Assembly (NCBI RefSeq): GCF_014645015.1 | Contig: NZ_BMLC01000004.1 | Span: 230,065-294,064, forward strand | Direction of reading: 5' to 3' | Origin: Salinibacterium xinjiangense | Lineage (GTDB): Bacteria; Actinomycetota; Actinomycetes; Actinomycetales; Microbacteriaceae | DNA length: 64,000 nt | Part shown: piece by piece, positions 51,482-60,363 of the stretch | Layout of the letters: the number at the start of each line of letters is the position of its first letter | Numbering within the stretch: position 1 is the first letter of the stretch | Translations under genes and position numbers: made by a program | Notes under the pieces: generated by a model | The model's database searches: none | What the model saw: the letters and a program-made list of their open reading frames with translations, nothing else | Told to the model about the DNA's origin: nothing

Positions 51482-52972
51482 ATGACGACAACCCCCATCA
51501 CGCCCGAAATCGAGCGATCATTACTCGCTCGGGTTCCCACCCAAATCCTGCTCGGCAGTGGCTGGGTCGATTCCGCCGATAGTTCCACGTTCGATGTCAT
51601 CGATCCATCGACCGGCGAGGTGCTCGTCGCTGTAGCTGACGCGCGACCTGCCGACGGCGAACTCGCCCTCGCGACCGCTCATGCCAGCCAGGCGTCATGG
51701 GCTGCGACAGCTCCTCGGCACCGGGCGGAGATCCTCCGTCGTGCCTTCGAGCTCGTTACTGCCCGTACCGAGGATTTCGCATTGCTCATGACGCTGGAGA
51801 TGGGAAAACCCCTCGCGGAGTCTCGAGGAGAGGTTGCCTACGGCGCCGAATTTCTCCGCTGGTTCAGCGAAGAGGCACCCAGGATCTCTGGCCGTTACTC
51901 CACCGCACCAGACGGCAAGAACCGCCTGCTCGTGCTGAAGCGTCCCGTCGGCCCGAGTCTTCTGATCACGCCCTGGAATTTCCCATTGGCCATGGCCACT
52001 CGTAAAATCGCACCCGCGATCGCGGCCGGGTGCACCATGATCCTCAAGCCGGCTGCCCTCACGCCACTGACCGCCCTTCTCCTCGCCGAGACCCTGCGCG
52101 AGGCTGGGCTTCCGGATGGCGTGCTCTGCGTCCTTCCCACAACCAGCGCGGGAGCAGTTACGGGGCCACTCATCACCGACCCCCGATTACGAAAGCTTTC
52201 TTTTACGGGTTCGACGGAGGTCGGCCGCCGACTCATCGCCGACTCCGCACACCAGGTGCTCAGGGTGTCGATGGAACTGGGCGGGAACGCACCATTTATC
52301 GTCTTCGATGACGCCGACCTCGACAGCGCGGTAGACGGGGCGATAGCCGCGAAGATGCGCAACGGGGGTGAGGCCTGCGTTGCAGCGAATCGCTTCCTGG
52401 TGCAGCGTGGAATCTCGAAGGCATTTGTCGACGCGTTCACTGCCCGGATGGCAGCCATCACGGTGGCGCGTGGAACTGAGCCCGAGTCGGCCATGGGCCC
52501 GCTCGTCGATGAAGCAACACGCCAGAAAGTCGCAGCGCTCGTCCAGGGTGCCGTGGAGGATGGCGCAGTGCTTTCGCTCGGAGGGCATCCCCTGGCTGGA
52601 CCGGGATACTTCTACGAACCAACGGTGCTTACTGACGTCCCTGCCAACGCTCGCATCCTCACCGAGGAGATCTTCGGCCCGGTCGCGCCCATCGTCATCT
52701 TTGATTCGGAGGATGAGGCGGTGGAACTGGCCAATGCCACAGAGTTCGGACTTGTCGCGTTCATGTTCACCCGCGACCTCAACCGCGGGTTGCGCCTGTC
52801 CGAGCGAATCGACTCAGGGATGTTCGGCCTGAACGCTGGAGTTGTATCAAACCCTGCTGCACCTTTCGGCGGTGTCAAACAATCCGGACTGGGGCGCGAA
52901 GGTGGCCTCGAGGGCATCGATGAGTATCTTGAAACCCGCTATGTCGGCATCGCTGACCCATTTCGCGACTGA
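51482..52972 (+). CDS. NAD(P)-dependent aldehyde dehydrogenase (succinate-semialdehyde type)
   Basis: ALDH-superfamily enzyme of 496 residues, closest in pattern to GabD. TPWNFPLAMATRKIAPAIAAG, FTGSTEVGRRLI, VSMELGGNAPFIVFDDADLD with the general-base glutamate, NGGEACVAANRF with the catalytic cysteine, and the C-terminal PFGGVKQSGLGREGG are all intact. It oxidises a semialdehyde or other aldehyde to the acid. Given its neighbours, the aldehyde may come from the hydroxyacid dehydrogenase or from breakdown of the imported compound. Confidence 0.94.
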   Translation: MTTTPITPEIERSLLARVPTQILLGSGWVDSADSSTFDVIDPSTGEVLVAVADARPADGELALATAHASQASWAATAPRHRAEILRRAFELVTARTEDFALLMTLEMGKPLAESRGEVAYGAEFLRWFSEEAPRISGRYSTAPDGKNRLLVLKRPVGPSLLITPWNFPLAMATRKIAPAIAAGCTMILKPAALTPLTALLLAETLREAGLPDGVLCVLPTTSAGAVTGPLITDPRLRKLSFTGSTEVGRRLIADSAHQVLRVSMELGGNAPFIVFDDADLDSAVDGAIAAKMRNGGEACVAANRFLVQRGISKAFVDAFTARMAAITVARGTEPESAMGPLVDEATRQKVAALVQGAVEDGAVLSLGGHPLAGPGYFYEPTVLTDVPANARILTEEIFGPVAPIVIFDSEDEAVELANATEFGLVAFMFTRDLNRGLRLSERIDSGMFGLNAGVVSNPAAPFGGVKQSGLGREGGLEGIDEYLETRYVGIADPFRD

Positions 52973-52990
52973 TCGGGGCAATATCAGCCT

Positions 52991-53767
52991 ATGAACATCG
53001 AAGATTTCAGCAATGACCTGTTCTCCCTCGCGGGCCGCGTCGCAATCGTCACCGGTGGCAATACCGGGCTGGGCCGGGCATTCACGGTTGCGCTGGCTGC
53101 TGCGGGTGCCGATATCTTCGTTGCTGCGTTGACGGATGACGACGGCACGACCCGCAGGCTCGTAGAGGAGCGTGGCGGCCGGTATGAATTCATGGGCGCA
53201 GATATCGCAGAGCGGGGCATCCCCGGCCGCGTGGTGTCGGAATGCGTCGCTCGGCTCGGTTCGATCGACATCCTGATCAACTCTGCCGGGATCTGCCTTC
53301 TTGCCGACGTAGACGACTTCGACCGTGAGCTTTGGGATCCTATGCTCGCCGTCAACCTGACGGCCGCTTTCGAACTGGCCCACGAGGCGGGGAAGCGTAT
53401 GGCGCGCAATGGCGGAGGCAAGATCATCAATATCGCTTCGCTTTTCTCGTTCCTTGGCGGTCGGTCATCCCCTGCGTACGCGGCAACGAAGGCGGGCATC
53501 GTCGGGTTCACCAAGGCTTACTGTGATGAGCTGGCCGGCCGCGGCATCCAGGTCAACGCCATCGCGCCGGGATATTTCGCCACCGCTATCACCGAGGCGA
53601 CGCGTTCCGACGACGATGCGTCGCGACGTGTTATCGAACACATTCCCGCAGGCCGTTGGGGCGATCCGGCTGATCTGATGGGCGCGGTTGTATTCCTGGC
53701 CAGTAGAGCGTCCGACTACGTCAATGGCCACGTCCTCGTCGTCGACGGGGGCTACCTTGTGCGCTGA
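52991..53767 (+). CDS. SDR-family oxidoreductase (YgcW-like)
   Basis: Classical short-chain dehydrogenase of 258 residues. VAIVTGGNTGLGRAFTVAL is the cofactor motif, NSAG is in DILINSAGICLL, and the catalytic S...YxxxK is in IASLFSFLGGRSSPAYAATKAG. It resembles 2-deoxy-D-gluconate 3-dehydrogenases such as KduD and the E. coli protein YgcW. It probably oxidises a hydroxyl of a sugar-acid-like or polyol-like intermediate. It is followed by the FAD oxidase and the kinase, the same three types as ygcW-ygcU-ygcE in E. coli. Confidence 0.92.
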   Translation: MNIEDFSNDLFSLAGRVAIVTGGNTGLGRAFTVALAAAGADIFVAALTDDDGTTRRLVEERGGRYEFMGADIAERGIPGRVVSECVARLGSIDILINSAGICLLADVDDFDRELWDPMLAVNLTAAFELAHEAGKRMARNGGGKIINIASLFSFLGGRSSPAYAATKAGIVGFTKAYCDELAGRGIQVNAIAPGYFATAITEATRSDDDASRRVIEHIPAGRWGDPADLMGAVVFLASRASDYVNGHVLVVDGGYLVR

Positions 53768-53835
53768 ACTATCCCGGGATAGCTCGGCATCTCACTGACT
53801 GACGAACCACCCCTCCCCGAAAGAGAAGGCACATC

Positions 53836-55299
53836 ATGGCAGAATCACGCTCCACGCTCAACCGGGACGAGGTCGTCGCCGGTGTAATGGCGCTGCTTGG
53901 CGCCGCAGGAATCGACACCGACCTCCAGAACCTTCGCGAGGCCAGCGTCGACCGTTTTCGCAAGTACACCGCGGTGCACGACATCTTCGACGGCCCGATC
54001 CCCGCGGTCATTGCATACCCGGAAAATACTGAACAGGTTGCCGCCGTGCTCCGTTTCGCTGACGACAATCTCATCAACGTCGTTCCTCGCACGGGTCGCA
54101 CTGCGACCGAGGGTGGGCTGGAGACGATTGTCGACGACACGATCGTGCTCGACGGTTCGAGGATGAACGCGATCCTGCATATCGATCCGGTTGACATGAT
54201 GGCCACGGTGCAGTGCGGGGTACCGCTCCAGATGCTTGAGGACCGGCTGCGCGAACAGGGCCTCACCACGGGCCACTCGCCCCAGTCCAAACCGATCGCA
54301 CAGTACGGCGGGCTTGTCGCGACCCGGTCGATCGGCCAGTTCTCGACGCTCTACGGTGGCATCGAGGATATGGTCATCGGTCTCGAGGCGGTTTTCCCGG
54401 GAGGGCACATCGCGCGAATCAAGAATGTTCCCCGGCGGGCTGCTGGCCCCGACATCCGTCATATCGTCATCGGCAACGAAGGCGCTCTCTGCTTCGTTAC
54501 CGAGGTGACCGTCAAGGTCTTCCGGTATCAGCCAGAGAATAATCGATTCTTCGGATTCCTCGTCGACGACTTCGCGGACGGGGTAGACGCCTTGCGCCAG
54601 CTCGTGACCGATGGTTATCGACCGAGCGTATGTCGCGCATACTCCCCCGAAGATGCTCACCAGCACTTTGCTCACTTTGCGAATGGCAAAAGTGTCGTCA
54701 TCCTTGTCGCGGAAGGGCCGAAGGGCATCGCGGATGCAACGGCAGACGCGATCGAGGAGCTGTTTGCCACGCGACCGCATGAGCGTGTAGACAACGCGCT
54801 CATCGAGAGTTGGTTCGACAACCTCAACTGGGGCCAGGACAAGATCGACGCCGAGAAGCTGACCATGTTGAACGATCATCACCTCGGATACACAACAGAG
54901 GTGTCTGTGGACTGGTCGAGGGTGCGAGAGCTTTACGATGCGATCATGTCGAGAATCCGAGGCGAATTCCCTCGCGCCGGAGACCTCACCATGCTGGGTG
55001 CGCACTCCTCGCACAGCTATCAGACGGGGACGAATCTCTACTTCGTCTATGACTACGCCATCTCCTGTGAACCGCGAGAGGAGATCGATGAATATCACAT
55101 ACCGCTCAATGCGATCATCGTCGAGGAGTCACTGCGCCTCGGCGGATCGATGGTGCACCATCACGGCATCGGTAAATATCGCACGAAATGGACAGCTCAG
55201 GAGCATGGCAGCGCCTACTCCATGGTCGAGACTCTGAAGCGGGCGTTCGATCCGAAGAGCATCATGAACGCTGGCACGATCATTCCGCTCAAACTATGA
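53836..55299 (+). CDS. VAO-type FAD-linked oxidoreductase (YgcU-like)
   Basis: FAD-binding_4 flavoenzyme of 487 residues, related to alkyl-DHAP synthase, glycolate oxidase GlcD and YgcU of E. coli. The FAD domain includes PAVIAYPENTEQVAAVLRFA, PRTGRTATEGGLETI, GHSPQSKPIAQYGGLVATRS and IGNEGALCFVTEVTVKV. The C-terminal cap contains GSMVHHHGIGKYRTKW, which in alkyl-DHAP synthase is the active-site histidine motif. Electron acceptor and substrate are unknown. GAGAAGG at 53823-53829 is the ribosome site. The stop overlaps the kinase ATG. Confidence 0.92.
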   Translation: MAESRSTLNRDEVVAGVMALLGAAGIDTDLQNLREASVDRFRKYTAVHDIFDGPIPAVIAYPENTEQVAAVLRFADDNLINVVPRTGRTATEGGLETIVDDTIVLDGSRMNAILHIDPVDMMATVQCGVPLQMLEDRLREQGLTTGHSPQSKPIAQYGGLVATRSIGQFSTLYGGIEDMVIGLEAVFPGGHIARIKNVPRRAAGPDIRHIVIGNEGALCFVTEVTVKVFRYQPENNRFFGFLVDDFADGVDALRQLVTDGYRPSVCRAYSPEDAHQHFAHFANGKSVVILVAEGPKGIADATADAIEELFATRPHERVDNALIESWFDNLNWGQDKIDAEKLTMLNDHHLGYTTEVSVDWSRVRELYDAIMSRIRGEFPRAGDLTMLGAHSSHSYQTGTNLYFVYDYAISCEPREEIDEYHIPLNAIIVEESLRLGGSMVHHHGIGKYRTKWTAQEHGSAYSMVETLKRAFDPKSIMNAGTIIPLKL

Positions 55300-56741
55300 C
55301 CGTTCCGGCCAGCGAGCGATTCGTCCTCGCGATAGATAATGGCTCGCAGAGCACGAAAGTCATGATTGTGGATGAGTGGGGCAATGTCCACGCTTCGGCT
55401 CAGCAGCGCCTTCGCCCGTACGACACTCACGTCAGGGGGCAGGTCGTGCATCCCGATGACGACCTCTGGGAGTCGATTGCAGCGACGTGCCGTGCTGCAC
55501 TCGCGGCCTTCGAGGGCGATGCGTCCAAGATCGCCGGAGTCGGACTGTGCACGATCAGGTTCTGTCGTGCCCTTCTCGACACCGACGGGCGACTCGTCGA
55601 GCCCGTGATGAGTTGGATGGATGCCCGGGTTTCCTCGGCTCATGTTCCCGGCAACGAACGGGTCGCCCGCATAACGACATCGTCGGGATACATCACCGGT
55701 CGTCTCACCGGTGCATTTCGCGACACTGTTGCCAATTATCAGGGCGTCTGGCCCATCGACGTCGTCCGGCGAGCGTGGTCGCTCGATGATGCTGATTACA
55801 CGAGCACCGGGATTCGGAAGGACCAGCTCGCCGAACTCGTCGAGCCCGGTGAGCTGTTGGGGGCCGTGACCGAGGAAGCGGCAACGGCGACCGGGCTGCC
55901 AGCAGGATTGCCTGTGTATGCCACTGCCAACGACAAAGCCGTCGAAGCGCTGGGGAGCGGGCTGGTCTCGGAGCACGAGGCGCTACTGTCCCTTGGTACC
56001 TATATCGCTGCGATGACTCCGAGCCGTGCGCCGGTGTCGACCTCAAGCTCATACTGGGTCAATTTTGACTCCATAGCCGGCGGTTACCTGAACGAGAGCG
56101 GCGGCATTCGGCGCGGAATGTGGACGATCAGCTGGTATCGCGACCTACTGAATTCCGAAGGTGCCCCATCTGTCGACGAGGGATCACTCGAGTCGGGCGC
56201 ATGCGGCGTGCCCATCGGCAGCGGTGGACTCTTCGCGATTCTCGACTGGCTTGCACCGGGAGATCACCCAGAACGACGTGGGGCGTTCCTTGGTTTCGAT
56301 GGCAGTCAGGGTCGTTTCCACCTCTACCGGTCGATACTCGAAGCCATCGCCTACACGATGCGGGTGCACCTGGAGGCAATGGAGACGGCGCTGGGGCGTC
56401 GTTTCACGGAAGTCATCGTCTCGGGAGGTGGCTCCCGGTCAACACTCATGCTGCATATCCTGGCCAACGTGCTGGACCGTCCCGTCCGGCGGACCGCGGT
56501 CACCGATGCTGCTGGGCTTGGCGCGGCTATTTGCGCGCTCATCGGCGCCGGCATCTATGCCGACTGGGATACCGCGGTTAGTGCAACTGTGCGCCTGGCA
56601 GACCGAGTCGAGCCTGACCCCGAATCGGTTGCCGCCTACGCTCCGTTCGCGCGCAAGCACGCTGGACTTGCCGATTTCACCGATCCACTTTTTGCATGGC
56701 TGGAGGGCGGGCCCCAGCAGGCTACTGGACCGCTGCAGTAA
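55296..56741 (+). CDS. FGGY-family carbohydrate kinase (YgcE-like)
   Basis: Sugar kinase of 481 residues. Domain I starts FVLAIDNGSQSTKVMIVDEWG (phosphate 1 loop); NDKAVEALGSGL and SLGTYIAAMTPS belong to the second phosphate and adenosine regions, and VIVSGGGSRSTLMLHILANV is the FGGY adenosine signature. The gene overlaps the FAD oxidase stop (ATGA) and ends the cluster. It overlaps the convergent cardiolipin synthase by 20 bp. Phosphorylation of the product of the SDR and oxidase steps would feed central metabolism; the sugar is unknown. Confidence 0.92.
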   Translation: MTVPASERFVLAIDNGSQSTKVMIVDEWGNVHASAQQRLRPYDTHVRGQVVHPDDDLWESIAATCRAALAAFEGDASKIAGVGLCTIRFCRALLDTDGRLVEPVMSWMDARVSSAHVPGNERVARITTSSGYITGRLTGAFRDTVANYQGVWPIDVVRRAWSLDDADYTSTGIRKDQLAELVEPGELLGAVTEEAATATGLPAGLPVYATANDKAVEALGSGLVSEHEALLSLGTYIAAMTPSRAPVSTSSSYWVNFDSIAGGYLNESGGIRRGMWTISWYRDLLNSEGAPSVDEGSLESGACGVPIGSGGLFAILDWLAPGDHPERRGAFLGFDGSQGRFHLYRSILEAIAYTMRVHLEAMETALGRRFTEVIVSGGGSRSTLMLHILANVLDRPVRRTAVTDAAGLGAAICALIGAGIYADWDTAVSATVRLADRVEPDPESVAAYAPFARKHAGLADFTDPLFAWLEGGPQQATGPLQ

Positions 56742-58197
56742 GCCTCGCGATGTTGTCGAGTGCGCTCACGACGAATCCACGTTTCCGCCACTCCTCGAGA
56801 GTGAGCTCGCGACTGTTGGCCCGGTACACCTCTTCGACGTCACGGAGCGAATCGATGAAGGCCTTGCCGCGCACCATCACCGAAACCTCGAGGTCGAGGG
56901 TGAACGACCGCATATCCATGTTGCTCGAACCGATGACGGCCACGTCGTCGTCGATCGTCATGTGCTTCGCATGCAGGATCGTCGGCGCCTTATAGAGGTA
57001 GATGATCACGCCGGCGTCCAACAGCACCTCGTAATAGCTGCGCTGCGCGTGGTACGCGAAGAACTGGTCGCCGATCTCCGAGACGAACAGTTCTACCTTG
57101 ATCCCGCTCTGGGCGGCTGTGGTGATCGCATAGAGCATCGAGTCGTCGGGAACGAAGTAGGGGGTGACCAGGATGACCTTCTCCTGGGCGGCGTAGACCA
57201 GCGAGTTGAACATCCTGAGGTTGTTCTCGCCGGGGAAGCCGGGGCCGCTCGGAACGACCTGGCAGTCGAGGTCCCCGGTGCCGATCGTGCTGAAGTTTGT
57301 GGCGGATCCGCGGGGGAGCAACTCGTTGGTCTCGGAATACCAATCGGTGATGAACAGGGCGTCAAGGCCTGCGACCACCGGGCCTTCGAAGCGCACCATG
57401 AAGTCTTTCCAGTGCAGCCCGCGGCGGCGATTCTTCCAGCGCTGGTAACCGGTATCCACGACGTTCTGTGATCCCGTGAAGGCGATGGTGTCGTCGATGA
57501 TCATGATCTTGCGGTGGTTGCGCAGGTCGGGTCGGCCGATTTTGCCCCGCAGGGGCTGGAATGGCAGCATCAGGTGCCATTCGACGCCCATTTTTTTCAA
57601 CCGCCGCTTAGTGCGACCGTACCCCGGATACTGAAAGTTGCCGAGGTGATCAAGCAGTACCCTGACAACGACGCCGCGCTTGTGTGCGGCCTCCAGGGCA
57701 TCGAAGAACGGCGCGGTGGTGGAGTCGAGCAGCAGGATGTAGAACTCGACATGCAGGCTCTTCTTCGCCCCCCTGATCGCCTCGGTCATGGCGTCGAGGG
57801 TCTCCTGGTTGTTGGAGAACAACGTCGCCTTGTTGCCACCGACGAGCGGCATCGCGCCCAGGGTGCGATTGAGCTCGACGATCGGCTCCAGCCACACCGG
57901 CCAGGGTTGATCACGCTGAACGAGGTCGAATCCTTCTGTCGTCTCGAGAATGTAGCCGTTGATCTGTGCCTGCTTGCGACGCCTGCCTCGAGGAAGCCTC
58001 GCGCTCCCCACGATCAGGAACAGGATGACGCCCACATACGGCACGAAGAATATGGCCAGCAGCCAGGCCATGGCGGTCTGTGGCCGACGGTTGCGGGGCA
58101 CGACGACCAGGGCGACGATCCTGATGACGAAGTCGATGACGAGCAACACCCCGGCAACCGAGATGTTGGATATAACGAAAGAGGTGACGTCATCCAT
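56722..58197 (-). CDS. cls: cardiolipin synthase
   Basis: Membrane phospholipase D-type enzyme of 491 residues. Two N-terminal helices (about 10-60, PLDc_N type) anchor it. The two HKD motifs are in RNHRKIMIIDDTIAFTGSQN and LHAKHMTIDDDVAVIGSSNM, both complete (HxKxxxxD). It joins two phosphatidylglycerol molecules into cardiolipin. Length and order match bacterial Cls. Its 3' end overlaps the FGGY kinase gene on the other strand. Confidence 0.95.
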   Translation of the reverse strand: MDDVTSFVISNISVAGVLLVIDFVIRIVALVVVPRNRRPQTAMAWLLAIFFVPYVGVILFLIVGSARLPRGRRRKQAQINGYILETTEGFDLVQRDQPWPVWLEPIVELNRTLGAMPLVGGNKATLFSNNQETLDAMTEAIRGAKKSLHVEFYILLLDSTTAPFFDALEAAHKRGVVVRVLLDHLGNFQYPGYGRTKRRLKKMGVEWHLMLPFQPLRGKIGRPDLRNHRKIMIIDDTIAFTGSQNVVDTGYQRWKNRRRGLHWKDFMVRFEGPVVAGLDALFITDWYSETNELLPRGSATNFSTIGTGDLDCQVVPSGPGFPGENNLRMFNSLVYAAQEKVILVTPYFVPDDSMLYAITTAAQSGIKVELFVSEIGDQFFAYHAQRSYYEVLLDAGVIIYLYKAPTILHAKHMTIDDDVAVIGSSNMDMRSFTLDLEVSVMVRGKAFIDSLRDVEEVYRANSRELTLEEWRKRGFVVSALDNIARLTAAVQ

Positions 58198-58262
58198 CGA
58201 TCGAATTCTAGCGACGAGCGGGGGAGTCGCCGTGGTGCGGCGTGAGGGAGAGCCGGTCTGAC

Positions 58263-58724
58263 TCAGCGCCCCAGTCGCGAGAACACTTCGGTGGCGACAA
58301 CGGTGAGAGCGGATTCGAATGCAGCAAGCTCGTCGACCGAGAGCATCAGGGCCGAACCCGCGACCATGCTCGTGAAATCGGTGTGCATTTCTGTCATCAT
58401 CGCGTGACCAGCGGGCGTCAGCTCTAGAAACAGGCTCCGGCGGTCTTCCGGGTGGGCAATTCGTTCGAGAAGTCCCAATTCGACGATGCGGTGCGAGATG
58501 GCGGTGACGCCGCCCGTCGTCATCTCCATGTGGGCCGCGAGCTCTTTCGGGCGCACGCTTCCCTGCTCCCCGATCCAGAACAGCGCGCGGAGCTCACTCG
58601 GTGACAATCCATGGCGGATGGCGATCGCTTCCCGATTCCGTTCCAAGGCCCTGACGAACCGTATGGCTGCCGCGGGAAACCTATCGAGCGCATGGGTGCG
58701 CGGCGATTCCCTTTCCATACTCAC
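58263..58724 (-). CDS. MarR-family regulator divergent from the rhodopsin gene
   Basis: Winged-helix repressor of 153 residues. LSPSELRALFWIGEQGSVRPKELAAH is the first part and MTTGGVTAISHRIVELGLLERI the recognition helix region, with EDRRSLFLELTPAG as wing. It is divergent from the rhodopsin gene with 162 bp between the start codons and is the natural candidate for its regulator; it may respond to a redox or aromatic ligand. Direct evidence of control is lacking. Confidence 0.88.
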   Translation of the reverse strand: MSMERESPRTHALDRFPAAAIRFVRALERNREAIAIRHGLSPSELRALFWIGEQGSVRPKELAAHMEMTTGGVTAISHRIVELGLLERIAHPEDRRSLFLELTPAGHAMMTEMHTDFTSMVAGSALMLSVDELAAFESALTVVATEVFSRLGR

Positions 58725-58760
58725 GCCTCTCGTGACACCGTTGCGTCTTCCCCAGAAGAA

Positions 58761-58886
58761 TAATATTAAAGTCTCGGCGTTTTAGATCACTCAGTATGTT
58801 ACTTACTCAGTGGGGCAATAGGATGAAAAAGAATCGTGTGGTGGTACTCCTGCCGCACACATCATCCACATATCTGGAGGAACCTC
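58761..58886. promoter_or_regulatory. marR-rhodopsin divergent control region
   Basis: AT-rich patch TAATATTAAA at 58761-58770, unusual for this genome, is followed by direct repeats ACTCAGTA (58789-58796) and ACTCAGTG (58805-58812) spaced 16 bp. These are candidate binding sites for the adjacent MarR protein. TGGAGGA at 58875-58881 is the rhodopsin ribosome site, so this gene is not leaderless. Confidence 0.5.
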
Positions 58887-59708
58887 GTGATACCTGATGC
58901 CCTAACCCAGGGTCAGTTTGACACTGTCTACAACTTCCTGTCCCTCGTCATCGCCGCTCAACTCTTCACGGCGCTCTTCCTGACCTTCGGGCTCAGTCGG
59001 ATCCTGCCGCGATACCGTTTGGCGATCACCGTTGCGATCGTGGTGTGTGGCATCGCCGCCTATCACTACTTCCGTATCTTCGACTCGTTCAAGGCGGCCT
59101 TCGTCTCCGATTCGGTCGGCGGTGTCGACGGCTACACGGCGGCGGTAGGCGAATCGTTCAACGAGGGCTACCGCTACGTCGACTGGCTGCTCACCGTTCC
59201 ACTGCTGCTTCTTGAGCTCATTGCGATTCTCGCCCTGGCGCGGAAGGTACAGAGCGGCCTGATCGTCAGGCTCATGGTCGCCGCAGGCCTGATGATCATC
59301 CTCGGGTACCCCGGTGAGATCAGTGGAGACAACGGAGTGCGCGGCCTCTTCGGACTGCTGTCCACCATCCCGTTCGCCTACATCCTGTTCGTGCTGTTCC
59401 GCCAGCTCAGCAAGTCGCTGGCAACCCAGCCTGTCTCGGTTCGGGGAACACTCAGCCGGCTGCGCTGGCTGCTGCTTCTCAGCTGGGGCGTCTACCCGAT
59501 CGCCTACCTCCTTCCCCTGCTCAACATCGCGGGGTCGGATGCGTGGGTAGCCAAGCAGGTCGGTTACTCGGTGGCAGACATTGTGGCCAAGGCCATTTAC
59601 GCCCTGATCATCTTCTACGTCGCTCGCATGAAGTCGTATGACGACGATCCTGAGTTCGCTCGGGTCGAGCTGTCGACAGAAGACGCACCTCCCATCCTCG
59701 CAAGGTAA
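58887..59708 (+). CDS. light-driven proton pump, xanthorhodopsin/actinorhodopsin type
   Basis: Seven-helix retinal protein of 273 residues. Helix C is YRYVDWLLTVPLLLLELIAI, giving the proton-pump triad D99, T103, E110 (acceptor, threonine, donor) and leucine at the spectral tuning position, which predicts green absorption. H60 in AAYHYFRIF is the usual partner of the acceptor. The retinal lysine is K235 in GYSVADIVAKAIYALI with D231 as second counter-ion. G156 in RGLFGLLSTIPF is at the helix E region where antenna-binding pumps have a small residue. The GTG at 58887 has a good ribosome site. No retinal or carotenoid genes are in the window. Confidence 0.95.
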   Translation: MIPDALTQGQFDTVYNFLSLVIAAQLFTALFLTFGLSRILPRYRLAITVAIVVCGIAAYHYFRIFDSFKAAFVSDSVGGVDGYTAAVGESFNEGYRYVDWLLTVPLLLLELIAILALARKVQSGLIVRLMVAAGLMIILGYPGEISGDNGVRGLFGLLSTIPFAYILFVLFRQLSKSLATQPVSVRGTLSRLRWLLLLSWGVYPIAYLLPLLNIAGSDAWVAKQVGYSVADIVAKAIYALIIFYVARMKSYDDDPEFARVELSTEDAPPILAR

Positions 59709-59710
59709 GT

Positions 59711-59758
59711 AGCGTCCTCGTCATCGCGTGTTTCCGGTGCGCGCGATGACGAGACGCT
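59711..59758. terminator. strong bidirectional hairpin after the rhodopsin gene
   Basis: AGCGTCCTCGTCATCGCG (59711-59728) pairs with CGCGATGACGAGACGCT (59742-59758) with a single bulged base, loop about 13 nt. It lies between convergent genes and its right arm overlaps the stop codon of the leftward gene. Confidence 0.75.
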
Positions 59759-60359
59759 AGCGTGTCCACTCGGTGAGGGGCAGGTCGGACGTCTGAACGG
59801 AACCGGCCGGCCCCCACCTCACACTGAGAAATTCGGTGGAGTCGTCCACGGTTCGGCTCATCCCCAGGCGTAGTCCGATGATGTCGAAGACTGCTTCGCT
59901 CGTGCAGGCCCCACCAGCGCTCACCTGCCCTTCAAAGCCCGCAACACAGATGTTGCCTCCGGTGGTGGTAAAGGCGAAGACATCCCAGCCGCTTCCGCTG
60001 GTGAGCCACCGGATCTTATCGGCTCGGGCATCACGCATACCTCCGCCCGGCCAAGCCGGAGCATCAGACTGCGGCCGGTCGAACACGGTGAGTGACGAGA
60101 CTGGCGCAAACGCTGCCGCGCTGGCTAAGCCCAGCGCAACGGCTGTCGCTGCGGCGACAAGCAGTCTCCCCCGCCGCGTCGCCACGGTGGGAATGCGCGG
60201 AGTGTGCCACTGGATCTCGGGCCGCGGCCTGCGGGCCTCGGCCAGGGCAGCGAGTTGTGCCTGGGCTGCGGCGGGATCGACCCCGTCCACCGGCCTGGAG
60301 TACGCCAGTCGAGCCAGTGCGCGCTCGTCCGATGCGGCATCGAACGAGTCGCCGGACAT
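59757..60359 (-). CDS. single-pass membrane-anchored protein, unknown
   Basis: 200-residue protein that I do not recognise. A charged cytoplasmic N-terminus of about 65 residues (DAASDERALARLAYSRP...) leads to one membrane helix near residues 68-90 (LLVAAATAVALGLASAAAFA) and an exported C-terminal part with two cysteines (NICVAGF and GGACTSEAVF) that may form a disulfide. The layout resembles anti-sigma-like or sensor proteins but no sigma factor gene is adjacent. It starts 4 bp after the yajQ stop, so it is likely in one operon with yajQ. Confidence 0.75.
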   Translation of the reverse strand: MSGDSFDAASDERALARLAYSRPVDGVDPAAAQAQLAALAEARRPRPEIQWHTPRIPTVATRRGRLLVAAATAVALGLASAAAFAPVSSLTVFDRPQSDAPAWPGGGMRDARADKIRWLTSGSGWDVFAFTTTGGNICVAGFEGQVSAGGACTSEAVFDIIGLRLGMSRTVDDSTEFLSVRWGPAGSVQTSDLPLTEWTR

Positions 60360-60363
60360 TGCC

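Noticed and set aside
53845..55098. 417-codon open frame antisense to the FAD oxidase
   Set aside because: The sense strand has a complete flavoenzyme; the antisense product has no recognisable motif.
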